A stretch of 64,000 nucleotides of DNA, taken from positions 13,962,023-14,026,022 of the forward strand of contig CM026433.1 in the NCBI GenBank assembly GCA_014871385.1, in the 5' to 3' direction. Position numbers and translations under genes: made by a program. The DNA comes from Ceratodon purpureus (taxonomy: Eukaryota; Streptophyta; Bryopsida; Pseudoditrichales; Ditrichaceae). Shown here piece after piece: positions 46,079-57,230 of the stretch (the stretch's first letter is position 1; each line of letters begins with the position of its first letter). Under the pieces are notes generated by a model. That model ran no database searches. It saw only the letters and a list, made by a program, of their open reading frames with translations, and had not been told where the DNA came from.

Positions 46079-46204
46079 GTAATTTTCCACGGTTATAGGG
46101 TCTACTTTGGTTTTGAAAATTTTCCTAATGGTCAATTCTGTGCTCTCCATTCTGCGCTCACCGCTCTCCGCTCTACGCTCTCCGCTCACGTACGAACTTT
46201 CCCC
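46079..46204 (-). repeat. Right inverted terminal arm of the MULE-like element
   Basis: Carries the inverse of the left arm: the GACCCTATAACCGTGG block (46,079-46,102) and the GTACGTGAGCGGAGAGCG block (ending 46,193). It is followed by CCCCCAGAAC at 46,205-46,214, the probable target duplication. Confidence 0.8.
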
Positions 46205-46214
46205 CCCCCAGAAC

Positions 46215-46466
46215 CCCCCCCCCCCCTTCAACCAGCCCCGAGACCATTCGAAGCAATCCCACCCCCCCCCCCCCTTCCTCCCCCTCAGTCAATAGCAATT
46301 ATCCCCTAGCAATCCCATCCAAGCATCACACAACAACGACATACCCCCCTCCCCACCTTCCCAGCACATCCCCCTTCCCCCTCAATCAGCCCTGCATTAC
46401 CATTCATAGCAACATCTTCACAACATTCACAGCAAGAGCAATCTATAAATTATAATCGAGAAGGAC
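46215..46466. other. C-rich spacer
   Basis: Long C-tracts and TCCCC-rich sequence. No gene. It is probably intron or promoter sequence of the minus-strand gene into which the MULE inserted. Confidence 0.4.
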
Positions 46467-48190
46467 TCACTTTTGGCTGGCGTCGGCGAGGTCGAAGGTG
46501 GCGGACCAAATGCCCGTGGAAAGTCCCAAGGAGGCATCGGTTTCCTGTATTGACACCGCCCCTTTTCCAAGTGAAGGCTTCCGGCCTGGTCCCCTGCCTT
46601 TCCTCACAAGCGTCACCTCTCCGGCAAGGCCAGTCATGGGGTGAAGCGCGCTTCCAGCATCCGCTTCTCCCACCTGCGTCCCTATCACCGCCTGGAATGC
46701 AATCTGCAATGAGCAACAAACTCCATCAAAAGAGAGTTTGGCCATATCCGTGACTTGCAAGTGGTTTTAGTGTGGATAAGTACTTTGAGCCACATGGAGC
46801 AGTTGTTTATGTCCTTTACCTCCGCTTTCTTTGCTCTCGACTTTCTCGGACGAGTAGTCTTCTAAGGTGAGACGTCTAGCGGCATCCCCTGTCCGCAGCG
46901 TATTTCGAGAGTCCCCTCCGTCTCCGTCTCCAGAGTACCCTGCGCAGCAGAAACAAACCCCCCCCCCCCCTCAGAGTATGAGTGCAAGTTTCTCCATGTC
47001 AACAACCACTGCACCCGTGCCTCAGAAACCAAAGTTTAGACATACAGCTTTCTTCGTCCACGACTTCCGCTTCGCCGGGGGCTTCTTGACCAGCTCCTCA
47101 AGTGCTACAGGTTGCCCCTGACCGCAGTGCAGCTCCATACCGGTGACGACGTCCGCATCCACTGTTGCCTGCTCACACAGTTTTCCATGCACCCCACATT
47201 TGTGAGTCGTCGTATTCTGTATATCAAAGAACATGATCACGCATTACAGAAATTGTGAGTTAGCTTACAGGTTTCTTCGCCCTGGACTTTCGTTTCGCTG
47301 GCGGCTTCTTCATCGGCCCCTGCATCGGTGCCGCATCTTCCAGTCCCACGGCTGCCACCTCGTTTTCTTTCTCCAAAATTTGTGATGGTTGCAACACAGA
47401 AACCGAGAGTTGAAATTAATCACACATTTAGGATATCATCCGTGGCTGCAACAATGGTTCCTACACCGGGTGCTTTGTATGGAAATCATGCAGATGTTGA
47501 TGAACTTACCGGTGGCTTTGCCCTGGATTTCCTCACCCGGGTCCTTGGCGGTGGTGCCGGTAGGTTTATCTGAGCAATGTCCGCCAAGGGGGGCCTCTCC
47601 ATCTCCCGCATCTGGCGAACATCCAGGATCCCATGCTCTCATTACAGGGTCCTCAGCGAACACTTCCAATCCACTGAACCCCTCTATCTATAGTAATTGC
47701 TGTCTTTGCGCGCACAAATCCCTAAAACTTACTAAGCATTATTCAAACTCAGAAGAGGGCAGAATTCGCAAACCTGATCCCCGACGTTGGTTGCCGCCCT
47801 TGTCCCCTGATTCCTGGTGCTCTGGGTCGCGTCCGACCTCTCCGACATCGCAGCCCGTGCGAGTCTCTTCATTGCAATGTGTCACCAAAGATGGATAGTA
47901 TTGTCCACGCAGTAGTGCCCTAATGAACTCGGGAAATTGATGTCTCTCGCTCCAGCCGAGGATCTTCGCGGCGTGCTTGTACCAGAGGTGCCGGCACTGC
48001 TCAGGTAGCTTGAAATCCCCCCTGCGATTCCACCTGCGGGGTCTGGGTTGCGCAAACAAATACTCCGGACTGAGCAGGGCGACGGCCTTCCTACTCCCCT
48101 CGACGCTTACCCCTTCAACCCTAAACCAGCGGAACAATTCCGCTTCCACACCCTGGAACTCCTGCGCTCGTGATAGCACTTTCGGATCCA
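46467..48190 (-). CDS. Unidentified exons with a repeated basic motif, possible 5' part of the split piggyBac-type gene
   Basis: Family not recognised. The first segment (48,190 to about 47,775) encodes a folded-looking region (LPEQCRHLWYKHAAKILGWS, FPEFIRALLRGQYYPS) and ends at a GTTTGC donor. Shorter exons follow, at about 47,665-47,505, 47,375-47,271, 47,220-47,052, 46,870-46,815 and 46,740-46,463. At least four end just before their donor with a basic decapeptide of one type: RVRKSRAKPP, AKRKSRAKKP, AKRKSWTKKA and RPRKSRAKKA. The last exon ends at GTGAGT, 260 bp before the MULE insertion. On the other side of the MULE the piggyBac frame opens with a similarly basic KRKPRLKPVQ. I infer, without proof, that these were one gene. 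Confidence 0.4.
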
Positions 48191-48236
48191 ACGTGTGGTG
48201 TCCAGCACACCACGTTTGTACAAGAAACAGACTGTG

Positions 48237-49073
48237 ATCCTAACACGTGGCACATTGCTCGCCTTTCGAATCGGTCAGCACGAAAATGTCAAGCCCTTCA
48301 AGCCTAGACGAGGAAGAAATGCGATGCAAGGATTTCTAGGGGAGCAAAAGGCACACCTGCGCCTACGTATTCTGGGAGGAAGGAAGACTATCACACCAAA
48401 CGTATTGTTCCTGCAGAGTTCTGGTTCTGCCCCGATGATATCAGCCGTTGCGTGAAGGAGGGGCCCAAAACTTGGGTTATGGATTGGCCTATGGTGTGGC
48501 CTGTGAAAATTGGAACTAATCTCACTCGTCATGAAGTTCTAAGTCTTGAGGAGGTTGGATTTCAATTGCAGCAGTGATGTGAATTGTCACCAAGGCGTCA
48601 ATTCCAAGGAGCTTCGAAGTGGCCACTTCCCAAATCCGACTTCAAGGGACCAACAAACCCAGATGCCCACCCTACGCTCCACAATAATCATTCCATTCAA
48701 AGGAATCTTGACGTATCCACTGTAGATTAGAGAAACAAATGGGAAAGCGCCGCTCTATTGGAGTATTGCGGTGTTACAGGAGTAACCACTATTCCTTATC
48801 CTGGTTATGGATGCGTGGTAACTTCAAACACAGGAGGGAACAAGATGTACCGCATCACCATTGCGAGCTTCCCCGAATGCACTTGCCGAGATTTTGTGAA
48901 GATGCTTTCGGAGACTCTTGGGAAGGCAAAGCAATGGAAATATTGCAAACATGTATACTATGTTCTTTTGTTACATGTGCAAGATGGATCCTAAGGACGA
49001 CTCCTTCATGCATGCTCTTAGCTATAGCTACAATGAAGTTATGCGCGTCCTCGAACGTACAGGCGCAGTGTAG
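48237..49073 (+). pseudogene. Remnant of a MULE-type transposase C-terminus (SWIM)
   Basis: The plus-strand translation realigns with exon 2 of the transposase at 33,582-37,260: TWHIARLSNRSARKCQ, then TRKKCDARISRGAKGTPAPT, then FWFCPDDISRCVKEGPK and WPVKIGTNLTRHEVLSLEE. After a gap come PGYGCVVTS, a SWIM finger (CTCRDFVKML...YCKHVYYVLL) and a tail ending at TAG 49,071-49,073. Frameshifts occur near 48,305 and near 48,975, with a TGA after the EEVGFQLQQ segment; the Pro/Ser linker is missing. It is a decayed second family member, opposite in orientation to the intact copy. Confidence 0.8.
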
Positions 49074-50589
49074 CATACATTTAGCCTTCAGGAGTGAACA
49101 TCTATGTTAATGATATCCCAGCAATCCCTTGATTTTAAATGGATTTGTATTTGATTTGAACTGCGAAGAATAAAGTTTCTACTATTATCTTATACTTTAG
49201 TTATTTATTGTGCATAGATGATTTACTTGCATAGTTCTGAAGAGGCAATAATGATTCATACATATAATTTTTTTATTTTTTTTATTTTTTATTTTTTTTT
49301 TAATTTCAAAAAAAAAAATTGTAATTTTCAGCCTCGTCAAAGGGTATCTAGGATCCGAGACACACCTACCAAATGACAACGTAGAGTCCCTCGGATCCGA
49401 GATATCCCGTGACGGGGCTGGAAATCAGCATAAATAGAGAAACATAATCAAATTATTAGAAAACGGAATATTGCAGTATGTTTTAAGTATTCTCTTTCTA
49501 AATCCATATTTTCTTGTTTTTAAAGAATAACTCTAGTGTTTTCGTAATTTTTTCTATAATTTGTGGTTTTACATGAAATCCACAAAATAGGTACTTTACT
49601 AAATATAATCATTCTAAACAGCCCGTGAAAAAAAAAAAAAAAAAAAAAAAAAACGCAAATTTTGAAAAAAGTCGATATTTTTTCAAAATTTTAGTCCAAT
49701 TTTAGATTTCTTGCTCGCTGCTCACCAGATTGCTTTGCTGTATCTGAGTTACATGGGGTGTAGACCCTAAATAAAATTAGCATTAGTAGTTTGAGATAAC
49801 AAAAAGTTTATTATAGAATAAATTGAAAAGAAAATCAAGAAGCTTATCATGAAACATTGAGGGAACAATTTAATAAGGATACAACTACCAGAATTCAATT
49901 TAGATCTACAATGTACAAAGAGTATACAATTCTCTATCTTTTATTACATGTGTATGCGGATAAAATTTTCCTTGATTTTGGATGTGGCTATTTTTACAAC
50001 AAAAACATGGGCAAAAAAAGTAGAAAAATTTGCCCTAGAATCTTAAAAAAACTCTAGGATGAAAGTGCCTTGTAGTATATATTTTATAGATGAATGTATC
50101 CATTCTATCCATTATTTCTCTACATTCAAGGATGCATGTCACTTGACCAACAAAAACAGTTACTAATAGAAAAACAAAAAACTAGACTAAAATAAAAATA
50201 GTGTTTAGATGTATAGTATGGATGTACTCAAGTTGGGTACACGGTACATAAACCTAATGTATCCTAAAATATAGCACTAATATATGAGTGAGTAAACATT
50301 TTTTGAAGTGTAATTGGGATTTTAGAATTTTGAACTTTAATGTACTACAGAAAAAAACAGCTTTAACAATTTTGAAGAATGGTAAATTGGACTAGAAAAA
50401 AGAAGGTAGCCCTCACATTTTTTTAATTCAGACAATTTTCATTTGGAATTATAATCTAGATGAAAAGCAGTGCTTGATTAAAAAAAATTAAACATAGACC
50501 TTCAAGTATCCTTCCACACTTAAAGGATAAGCAACCAAAAATTCTTCAAAATTCACTACTCATGTGTCTCATGTTGAGCTTCATATGCC
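49074..50589. other. AT-rich region without genes
   Basis: Contains T- and A-rich tracts (about 49,266-49,318 and a poly-A run at about 49,628-49,654). A short pair of GGATCCGAGA-like sequences lies at about 49,350 and 49,393. No gene is supported. Confidence 0.6.
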
Positions 50590-51554
50590 TTAATTCCTAG
50601 AGGACAATAAACCAAGAATGGGCTTTTCTAAATTTTGGACAGGTCCTTGTGATCTCAATTTTAGATATTTGTTTTTGAGTTTTTTTATGAATGTAGGCCA
50701 TATCAAGAACTTGGAAGAAATCTTATTTTTTTTCAATCGGACATTTATAAAAACAGTTATAATACTCGAAGTGGAAAAAGCTGTTCGATAAGCAATTCGG
50801 GCAGCCATCCTAATAACATCAATTACCTCTGAGAATATTTCTATAAATACTTTATGATATCATCTTTGAGTTTTCCAAAAAAAAAAAATAACGACTTTGA
50901 GTGCATAGTGTTCAATCCACAAAATATCAAAGTTTTCTCACTATTTCGGGCAGTGTACTAAAAAAACCTTCTTCTTTCCTTCATAAAAGTTAGAAAAAAT
51001 ATTATTTTAGATTTTTTTCTTTTTTTCACATAAAATATGGACATTAATCTTTACTTTGACCGTATGCATTAGGATTTTATTATACAATGGAATTTCTATG
51101 AAAGAAAGAAAATTTAGCATTCTTTTGTATTCAACTTAATAACAAGGCAAGTGAGACCTCAAGCTTCACCTACAAATACAAAATTTATTCTAAAATTTAT
51201 AAAAAAATTCTTTGTTTTTGATCTCCTTTAGGAAAGTTAAGTAGTAAAATTGTACGTGAAATGCCATGCATCCATTATAAAATGATTACAAAAAGCTATG
51301 TTTTAATCATGCAAACAACAAAATAATTGTTTTTGCCTAAGTCTTGCACATTTATCTTTCAATAATATCAGTGATTTCCACACATTCAAATTTTAACATT
51401 TATGTTTACTCTTTATTATTAAGTATTTTACGCTTCACTGAATTGAAATCATCAATAGTAACATAACATATGTTTTCTAGGTAGCATAACATATTTGCTT
51501 TATGTTACTCTAGATAACAAAACATATATTAATCTCGGTGTAAATGCCTCGCAA

Positions 51555-52860
51555 ATGTCGATAATCACTTTTGCAGTAACTGTGGCTCCTTGAGCTTTAT
51601 GTCCAGTCATGGCATATGCCAAAGCCAACGAAAATGTAGACTTGAAATATTTTTAGTATAGATGTCGTTAAACTTGGTCTTTCCTTTCTACAACTTTGTT
51701 GATGAGTAGCTTCTACTTTACTCATTGCACCATTATTGATTCCTTTTTCAATGTTGATATTGTCCAAAACCATGACGAGCGCACCTACATCAACTCTTTT
51801 CAATTGGTTGAATTTGGAGTCCTCTATCCAATCACTAAGTTTTTCAATATCAAATGCATCAGAGTCAATGAACACTAAGAACACTTCACTAGGATCAAAG
51901 AGCTTGGTTATCATCATGTAGTTATATTTATCGATATCTATTCGATGAGTACATAGAGTTGTTGTTTGATTATCAAGGACTTCTATAATTTTGTCTTCAC
52001 CAATGACACATTCACCTAAATGAAAGTCAATTTCTTTTTGAGTTGGCTTCTTGTCAGGTATGATATTTAGAAACTCCAAATACAAAGGGTCTTTGCTATG
52101 TTGTACGGATGCCTTCAACATCTAGTGATTCCTAGACAACTAGTGTGGAGAATTCTCTAAGAAACACAATTCACCTATCGTGGCGGAATCCTCTGCACGG
52201 TGAAGACATATCAGAGGCAATTGAGCCATATCTCCCACCAACAACAATAACTTTCTTTCAAATGGATTATTAGAACGATTTAAGCTTTGTTTGACTCTGG
52301 AATGAATGGCATTTAAAAAACCACTTCTCATCATACTCAATTCGTCAATGATGTACATATCAACTTCAGTTTGCAAAGTAACATTCAGTTTACAAAGACC
52401 ATACAAGTAGCCACAAATCAGAATTTTGTAATGCGTATGAGTTGTTGTTCCTGTATTAGACAATCGTTTTGCTGTTGTTGGGGTTGTTCCTGAAAGAAGA
52501 ATTTTTTTCCCAAGCTCTGCAAGTAGTTTGTAAAGTACCAAATGTAGAAACTCTTCCCACTCTCTGATGTACCTTCAAGAAAATGCACATCCTTCAGAAA
52601 AGTGCTCATTCTATCAAAAACATGTTGTTGTTCATCTGTCAATAAAGCTAACTCCATCTTTTCTCTAAAATTGTGATTAAAACAATCTAGTTCAACACTT
52701 CCAATTCCTTTAGAAACCTCTGACCCAACAACCTCCTTTACTTCTCCAATATTAACCGGATCTAAATATGGATGCTCCTCGAGAACCTCATCTAACAAGT
52801 TCTCTTATTTTATCATAAACCCCTTTTGGAGTTACATCAGGATAGACCCTTTTGGAAAAG
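51555..52860 (-). pseudogene. Helitron-type Pif1-like helicase remnant
   Basis: The minus strand shows the ordered motifs of the Helitron helicase domain in several frames: RVYPDVTPKGVYDK near 52,840, EEHPYLDP, a Walker A in FLEGTSESGKSFYIW near 52,570, MYIIDELSMMRSGFL near 52,350, and LLLLVGDMAQLPLIC near 52,230. The final motif AYAMTGHKAQGATV lies near 51,575-51,620. Frameshifts and stops separate them. No Rep (HUH) domain and no reliable Helitron 5'-TC or 3'-CTRR end was found, so it is a partial, dead copy within the DNA inserted into copy B. Confidence 0.85.
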
Positions 52861-53556
52861 TGAGGAGAAATGTGGGACATAACATGAATGCAATCTTTCT
52901 TGCAGCTGAAATAGGTATATAGATCTTGATTTCAAGTTCTTCATACATTTTTCCGTTTAAGTCTTATTGTTATTGTAAATTATCAAAGGCTAAACTTCAC
53001 CTATGAACACTACAAAAAATTAGGTGAGAGGTGAGGACCATATGGAGCATTTGTCTGGTCACAAATCATATATGAATTCAGCAGGCCAATCTGTAAGTAG
53101 CTGTATGTGTTGCAAAACATCTTGTCACCCACCGACATGATGGAAGGATTCAAAGGTACACTATTAAACTTCTCAACAGTAAAAGACCAAAAGATAATTG
53201 TGTTACGTCTAAATTTAAAAGATCCATGTTACAAAACTCACAATTCTTCCTGCAGTAACACTCTCCACAACTAAAGTTGAATATACCAATTCTAAGTAAA
53301 TATAGCAATATAAACAATATCTTTGTCCAACACTGGGCATGCTGATGCCACAAAAGTACATCAAAATAATTGTGAGGAAAGAATTCACAAAAATCCCAAG
53401 CGCAAAATAAATGTGGCATTAGGACAAAATTGTGAAAAAGAAATGCAGTTCCTTCGAAGGTTAACGTTGAGCTGAGAATTAAGCCTACAATCACTCTGTT
53501 CGTCACTAAAAATAGATTCACAATAAAAAAAATTCCTTCAAGCTAGACTAAACATT

Positions 53557-54649
53557 TTAACCCCTAAAGTATCAACTCAACAGTTTTGGTATGATTTAGG
53601 GTCCGGTCAGGCTCCCTATGAGTCAAATTTTATCGGATGTGGCTGTAACTTTGGCACAACATGGGAAATTGTCATATCTTTCTAGCAAGATCAAATTTTA
53701 CTTCCATTGGGCCCGTAGTTAAGAAATAATTGGTGTTTAAAGATCGAAATTCAATTTAGGGCAGCTCGGGCAGGTTTGTGGCCGATGGGAGTGGTGTACC
53801 AAATCTGTGAAAGTCTACAGTGACTTCCAAATGATCCTTTCTGAAATTGTTTCATAATTTTTTTTAAATTTGATTTTGAAAAATCCAACCGTAGGATCTT
53901 GTTTAGAGTCATCCAATTAGTCTACGCACCAAGTTTTGTAAACTTTGACTGTACGGATCTTGAGATATATTCAATCAAAGTTTCAAGATTTATAAAAACT
54001 GTCAAGACAGATCAACAGTGATTGGGTCACCTTCATCACCCATTTTCCATTCACCATTTTCTCCTCCTAAACCACAATATATGCTGTAAAATTCATATCT
54101 ATTTTGGATTTATTTATTTTTTGGATTTTTTTCCTCTACAATTTCTTTTCCATACAAATGCATGTATACACCGTACGGATTCCCAAAAATTGATGATCTT
54201 TTAGGCATTTGTAGTGTGGAAAAAGACTTAGTGTATATGCATTTCATTTGACTTTCGTCACTAGAAATGTGGTTTTCCAATGCTTCTGTGTGTTGTTTTG
54301 TCTTCAATGTTTTAGGGCATACTTACAACTGACTTTAGAATCCAAAACTGAAGAGCCTCCACCCATGCGATCTTCAAAAATGGACTGTTTTACTCTCCAA
54401 AGTGTGGCTGTCCCTGCCGGGCAGGACCAAGAAAAACTTTTCACTCAATTTCAAACCTTTTAATCTTCCAAACGGTCAAGAGTTACAGATTAAAATTTTG
54501 TGTATATATACATGTACAAATTAGGTAGTAGATCCTACGGTTAGGTTCTCCTAAATACATTTAAATTTGCATAAGTCTACTTTGAGCTAAAACACTGCAG
54601 AATTGAGGCAGAATTTGGGATTTTATGGCCAAATACTTTAGGGGTTAAA
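53557..54649. mobile_element. Non-autonomous piggyBac-type element, copy C
   Basis: TTAA-CCCCTAAAGTAT at 53,557 and ATACTTTAGGGG-TTAA ending at 54,649: a perfect 12-bp inverted repeat with the TTAA target. The 1093-bp interior is unrelated to copies A and B at a glance and encodes nothing convincing. It lies inside the 4.5-kb insert of copy B, so it is a third nesting level there. Confidence 0.8.
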
Positions 54650-55696
54650 TACAGCATGTGCAACCAATGAAACTTGTTCTAATGCTAGGATTATCGTGCA
54701 ACAATCTCATCACATTTGACGCAATACTAGAATGACTAACAATCTATCCAATAGATCCCTTCATTTCACCATAACTCACCAGAGGCACAAACGTTAAATA
54801 TAGTTAAATTATAGAAATATCTATTTTACAAGATTTGATTGAACACTTCATAGATCATATTTTTATTACTTAATGGGGTGTTTTTTAATATGAAATACGT
54901 GCACATAGATGTTTCCTACATATCTATGCAATCAAATATTAAAAATTCAACACCAATGTTTTTCAATCAATTATCATGTAAAACCATGAATTTCAAATGA
55001 AATAATTCACCAAAAATGGAGTTTTGCTTTTCTAAGAGCCAAATTTGGTATGCATGATTGGAATTGCATGTGAATTGAATGTTCATTATGCAAGACTAAA
55101 AATTCCAATTTTGTTTGATCATATGCAAAATTCTTTTGAATGGCAGAAATGGATGATCGTATCATTGTTGAGGGGTATTGTACAATTGTCATCATCACTT
55201 AGGCTGCATTTTGTAGGCTCTCAAATTTTAGACTACCTTAATTATGCGATTTAATGGAAGGACTAGACATGTTGCAGCCACAGCAGTAATGCAGCTCGAC
55301 TTCACCAGATCCTCAGATAGCACTCGACGGGAGCGATCATCTCCAAATCCAGACCATGAAGGTAGCATTCATAAAAATAGTTTTAGTTCTGTTTATACTA
55401 GGCTAGTTGTTTATAAACTATTTCTAGGTAGTTTCCACACTAGTTAACACAACATACTCACCCGCGATTAGACCAGCGAGGATCATACATGTGGCGGTGA
55501 CTTTCCGGCCGGTTTTTCCGGCCTCCTCCGTATTACCGGGGCTTGTTCATCCTTTTTATGTTTTTAACCGCGGTGCGGATTTCAAGTATATGCAACACAT
55601 GTGGCCACTGAGTTTTGGGCCCTGGTCTCTACGGCCGCATCGTCGAACCCAAGACCTCTTCTTCGGAATCTCTGGAGATCCCATAAACATATTTTT
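54650..55696. other. Right part of the insert in copy B
   Basis: No identified gene. A GC-richer patch at about 55,255-55,680 stands out against the AT-rich surroundings and could be a captured gene fragment. Its best frame contains FRPVFPASSVLPGLVHPFY and is not recognised. Confidence 0.4.
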
Positions 55697-56137
55697 TTTT
55701 TAACATGCTACACTTGACTTTTGAGTGTAATTTTTTTAATACAATTAGCTAACTTAGTCTTCTTTGACATGCATCAAAACTCCAAAAATCCATAATGCAA
55801 AAAACCGGAGAGAATCAAAGTTAGAGTGTATCAACCTAATAAAAAATCTTGTCAAAAAAGATTTTTTTAAATTTCAATTGCTATAGTTTATTGAGCTGTC
55901 TATTACAATAATCTAATTAAAGATCTTATAGTTGGAATTAGAAAATAATAATTTTTTGACATTGGAAATGGTAGTTTTTGACAGCTTTTTGGTGAAACAT
56001 AGTCTAGTTATTAAATTGAAGTACGAGGTACATGCCCAAATTCTAAAAAAGCCCAAATGTGGATGATTGTCCTTTAGGGGTTAAAAATGGAAGACTTACA
56101 TGCTCAAGCGGTGTGGACCTTTGAGACAAGAAGCTTA

Positions 56138-56448
56138 AGGTAGTGGTACTGAAAACCAATCAAATTTCAGATTTGGCAAGTATAAGGTGGAGTGGTGAAG
56201 GGTATATTTTTCGAGGCATCTGCAAAGTTTGTGGGAAGCCGGTGATAATGGAATCATAAGTTTTGAACTCTTTCTGAATTAGTTATGAAATTTTGAATGT
56301 AAAATCGTAGGTGTTTCCAAAACCAATCACCCTAATATCTAGCTCCCTTGTACATTAAGTTTTGGAGTTGGAAGCTAGAATCTAAGTATCAGGTGATTTC
56401 CCCTACTGATTGGTTTTTGATACTGATTGGTTTTCGGAGCCACTACCT
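56138..56448. mobile_element. 311-bp MITE with TA target duplication
   Basis: The left end AGGTAGTGGTACTGAAAACC (56,138) and the right end match inversely over about 25 bp with three mismatches. TA flanks both sides (56,136-56,137 and 56,449-56,450), which fits Stowaway-like Tc1/mariner MITEs. No coding capacity. It lies just outside copy B and 0.8 kb from the 3' end of the Pol III gene. Confidence 0.7.
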
Positions 56449-57083
56449 TATATTGTGGGACAAATTGAAAGGAAATCAAGATACTTAATATGGGACACAG
56501 GGAGAAGTCTTCATCCTATCCCGACAAATTTCATCCACAAACTGTATCTCATCAAATTAAAAAAAAATAAAAAAACATTATAATTCAAATTTTATACAAA
56601 ACTATTGGTGATTAGAATCATAAATCTAAACATATGGATATCTACAGTTCAGAATCTCCAACTTTTATTCATACATCAAGTTCCAAATACCCCTCTTAAT
56701 TATATTTTATTACGGATCTTTGCAATCTTCCAAATCTGGAAGGGCTATTGGGATTAACCAAGACTAGCCAACTAACATGTTCCAAAATCAAAGACAAAAA
56801 TTATGTCTCAGATACACAAGGGTATCCTTGAGGATCAAGGAGATTATATTACATTCATCAGAAACTCAAGTGATTTTTAGAGCAATTCTAGAAGCCTTCA
56901 AACGAATGGTACACTCTTGGAAGTTAAAACCTCACTCTAAATTCCGTTACAAAGGCCAAGATGCACTAGCCCTGTAAATTTACTGTATAATGACCTTGTC
57001 ATTGACTGAAATTATCTATATAAAAAAAGGCCATTGTAATCAACTACTCAATGAAGTAGAACCAGCTTCAGATCTGGCTGTGC

Positions 57084-57134
57084 GAGAGAGAGGGAGAGAG
57101 GGAGAGAGGGGGAGAGAGAGGGAGAGAGAGGGGG
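57084..57134 (+). repeat. GA-rich microsatellite
   Basis: (GAGAGG)n-type purine run, about 100 bp beyond the stop codon of the Pol III gene and probably within its 3' UTR. The rest of 56,451-57,230 shows nothing else. Confidence 0.85.
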
Positions 57135-57230
57135 GCTTCAGCACAATCCATGCAGCAACTTATTCTGCCTTTCTCTGGTTTTCATCCAAATTGAAAACCA
57201 GGTTCAAATGTGGGGGCGAAATCGAACAAC

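Larger units (their letters stand above)
16403..46204. mobile_element. MULE-like transposon with methyltransferase-like cargo, host of a nested CACTA
   Basis: Inverted arms lie at 16,403-16,618 and 46,079-46,204. A 10-bp direct repeat CCCCCAGAAC sits immediately outside both (16,393-16,402 and 46,205-46,214), in the range of MULE target duplications (8-11 bp). The right copy lies in a C-rich tract, but its GAAC end gives some specificity. Subtracting the nested CACTA leaves about 14.4 kb. Contents: a 150-aa ORF near the left arm, a 1190-aa MULE-type transposase on the minus strand, and a divergent gene with ParB-like and methyltransferase-like domains. The intact transposase frame suggests a fairly recent element; the CACTA insertion is younger. 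Confidence 0.75.
50590..56084. mobile_element. Piggyback-type TTAA element, copy B, interrupted by 4.5 kb
   Basis: The left end is TTAA (50,590) with a decayed TTCCTAGAGG; the right end is CCTTTAGGGG-TTAA (56,071-56,084). The interior 50,620-51,140 matches copy A from 7,310 to about 7,835. From 55,697 the match resumes (AACATGCTACACTTGACTTT) to about 55,995. About 4.5 kb (51,140-55,690) was therefore inserted into it. The right terminus is an inverted copy of about 75 bp of the left end, unlike copy A, whose right end is short. No transposase gene of its own. Confidence 0.75.

Noticed and set aside
16403-46204. Interpretation as a Polinton/Maverick or integrated giant-virus element
   Set aside because: Size and long inverted ends are suggestive, but no DNA polymerase B, integrase, capsid or ATPase gene is visible; the proteins are MULE and CACTA type.
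53150-53521. 123-aa hydrophobic minus-strand frame
   Set aside because: AT-rich composition yields Leu/Phe-rich translation; no motif, no splice logic, and it lies in decayed transposon DNA.
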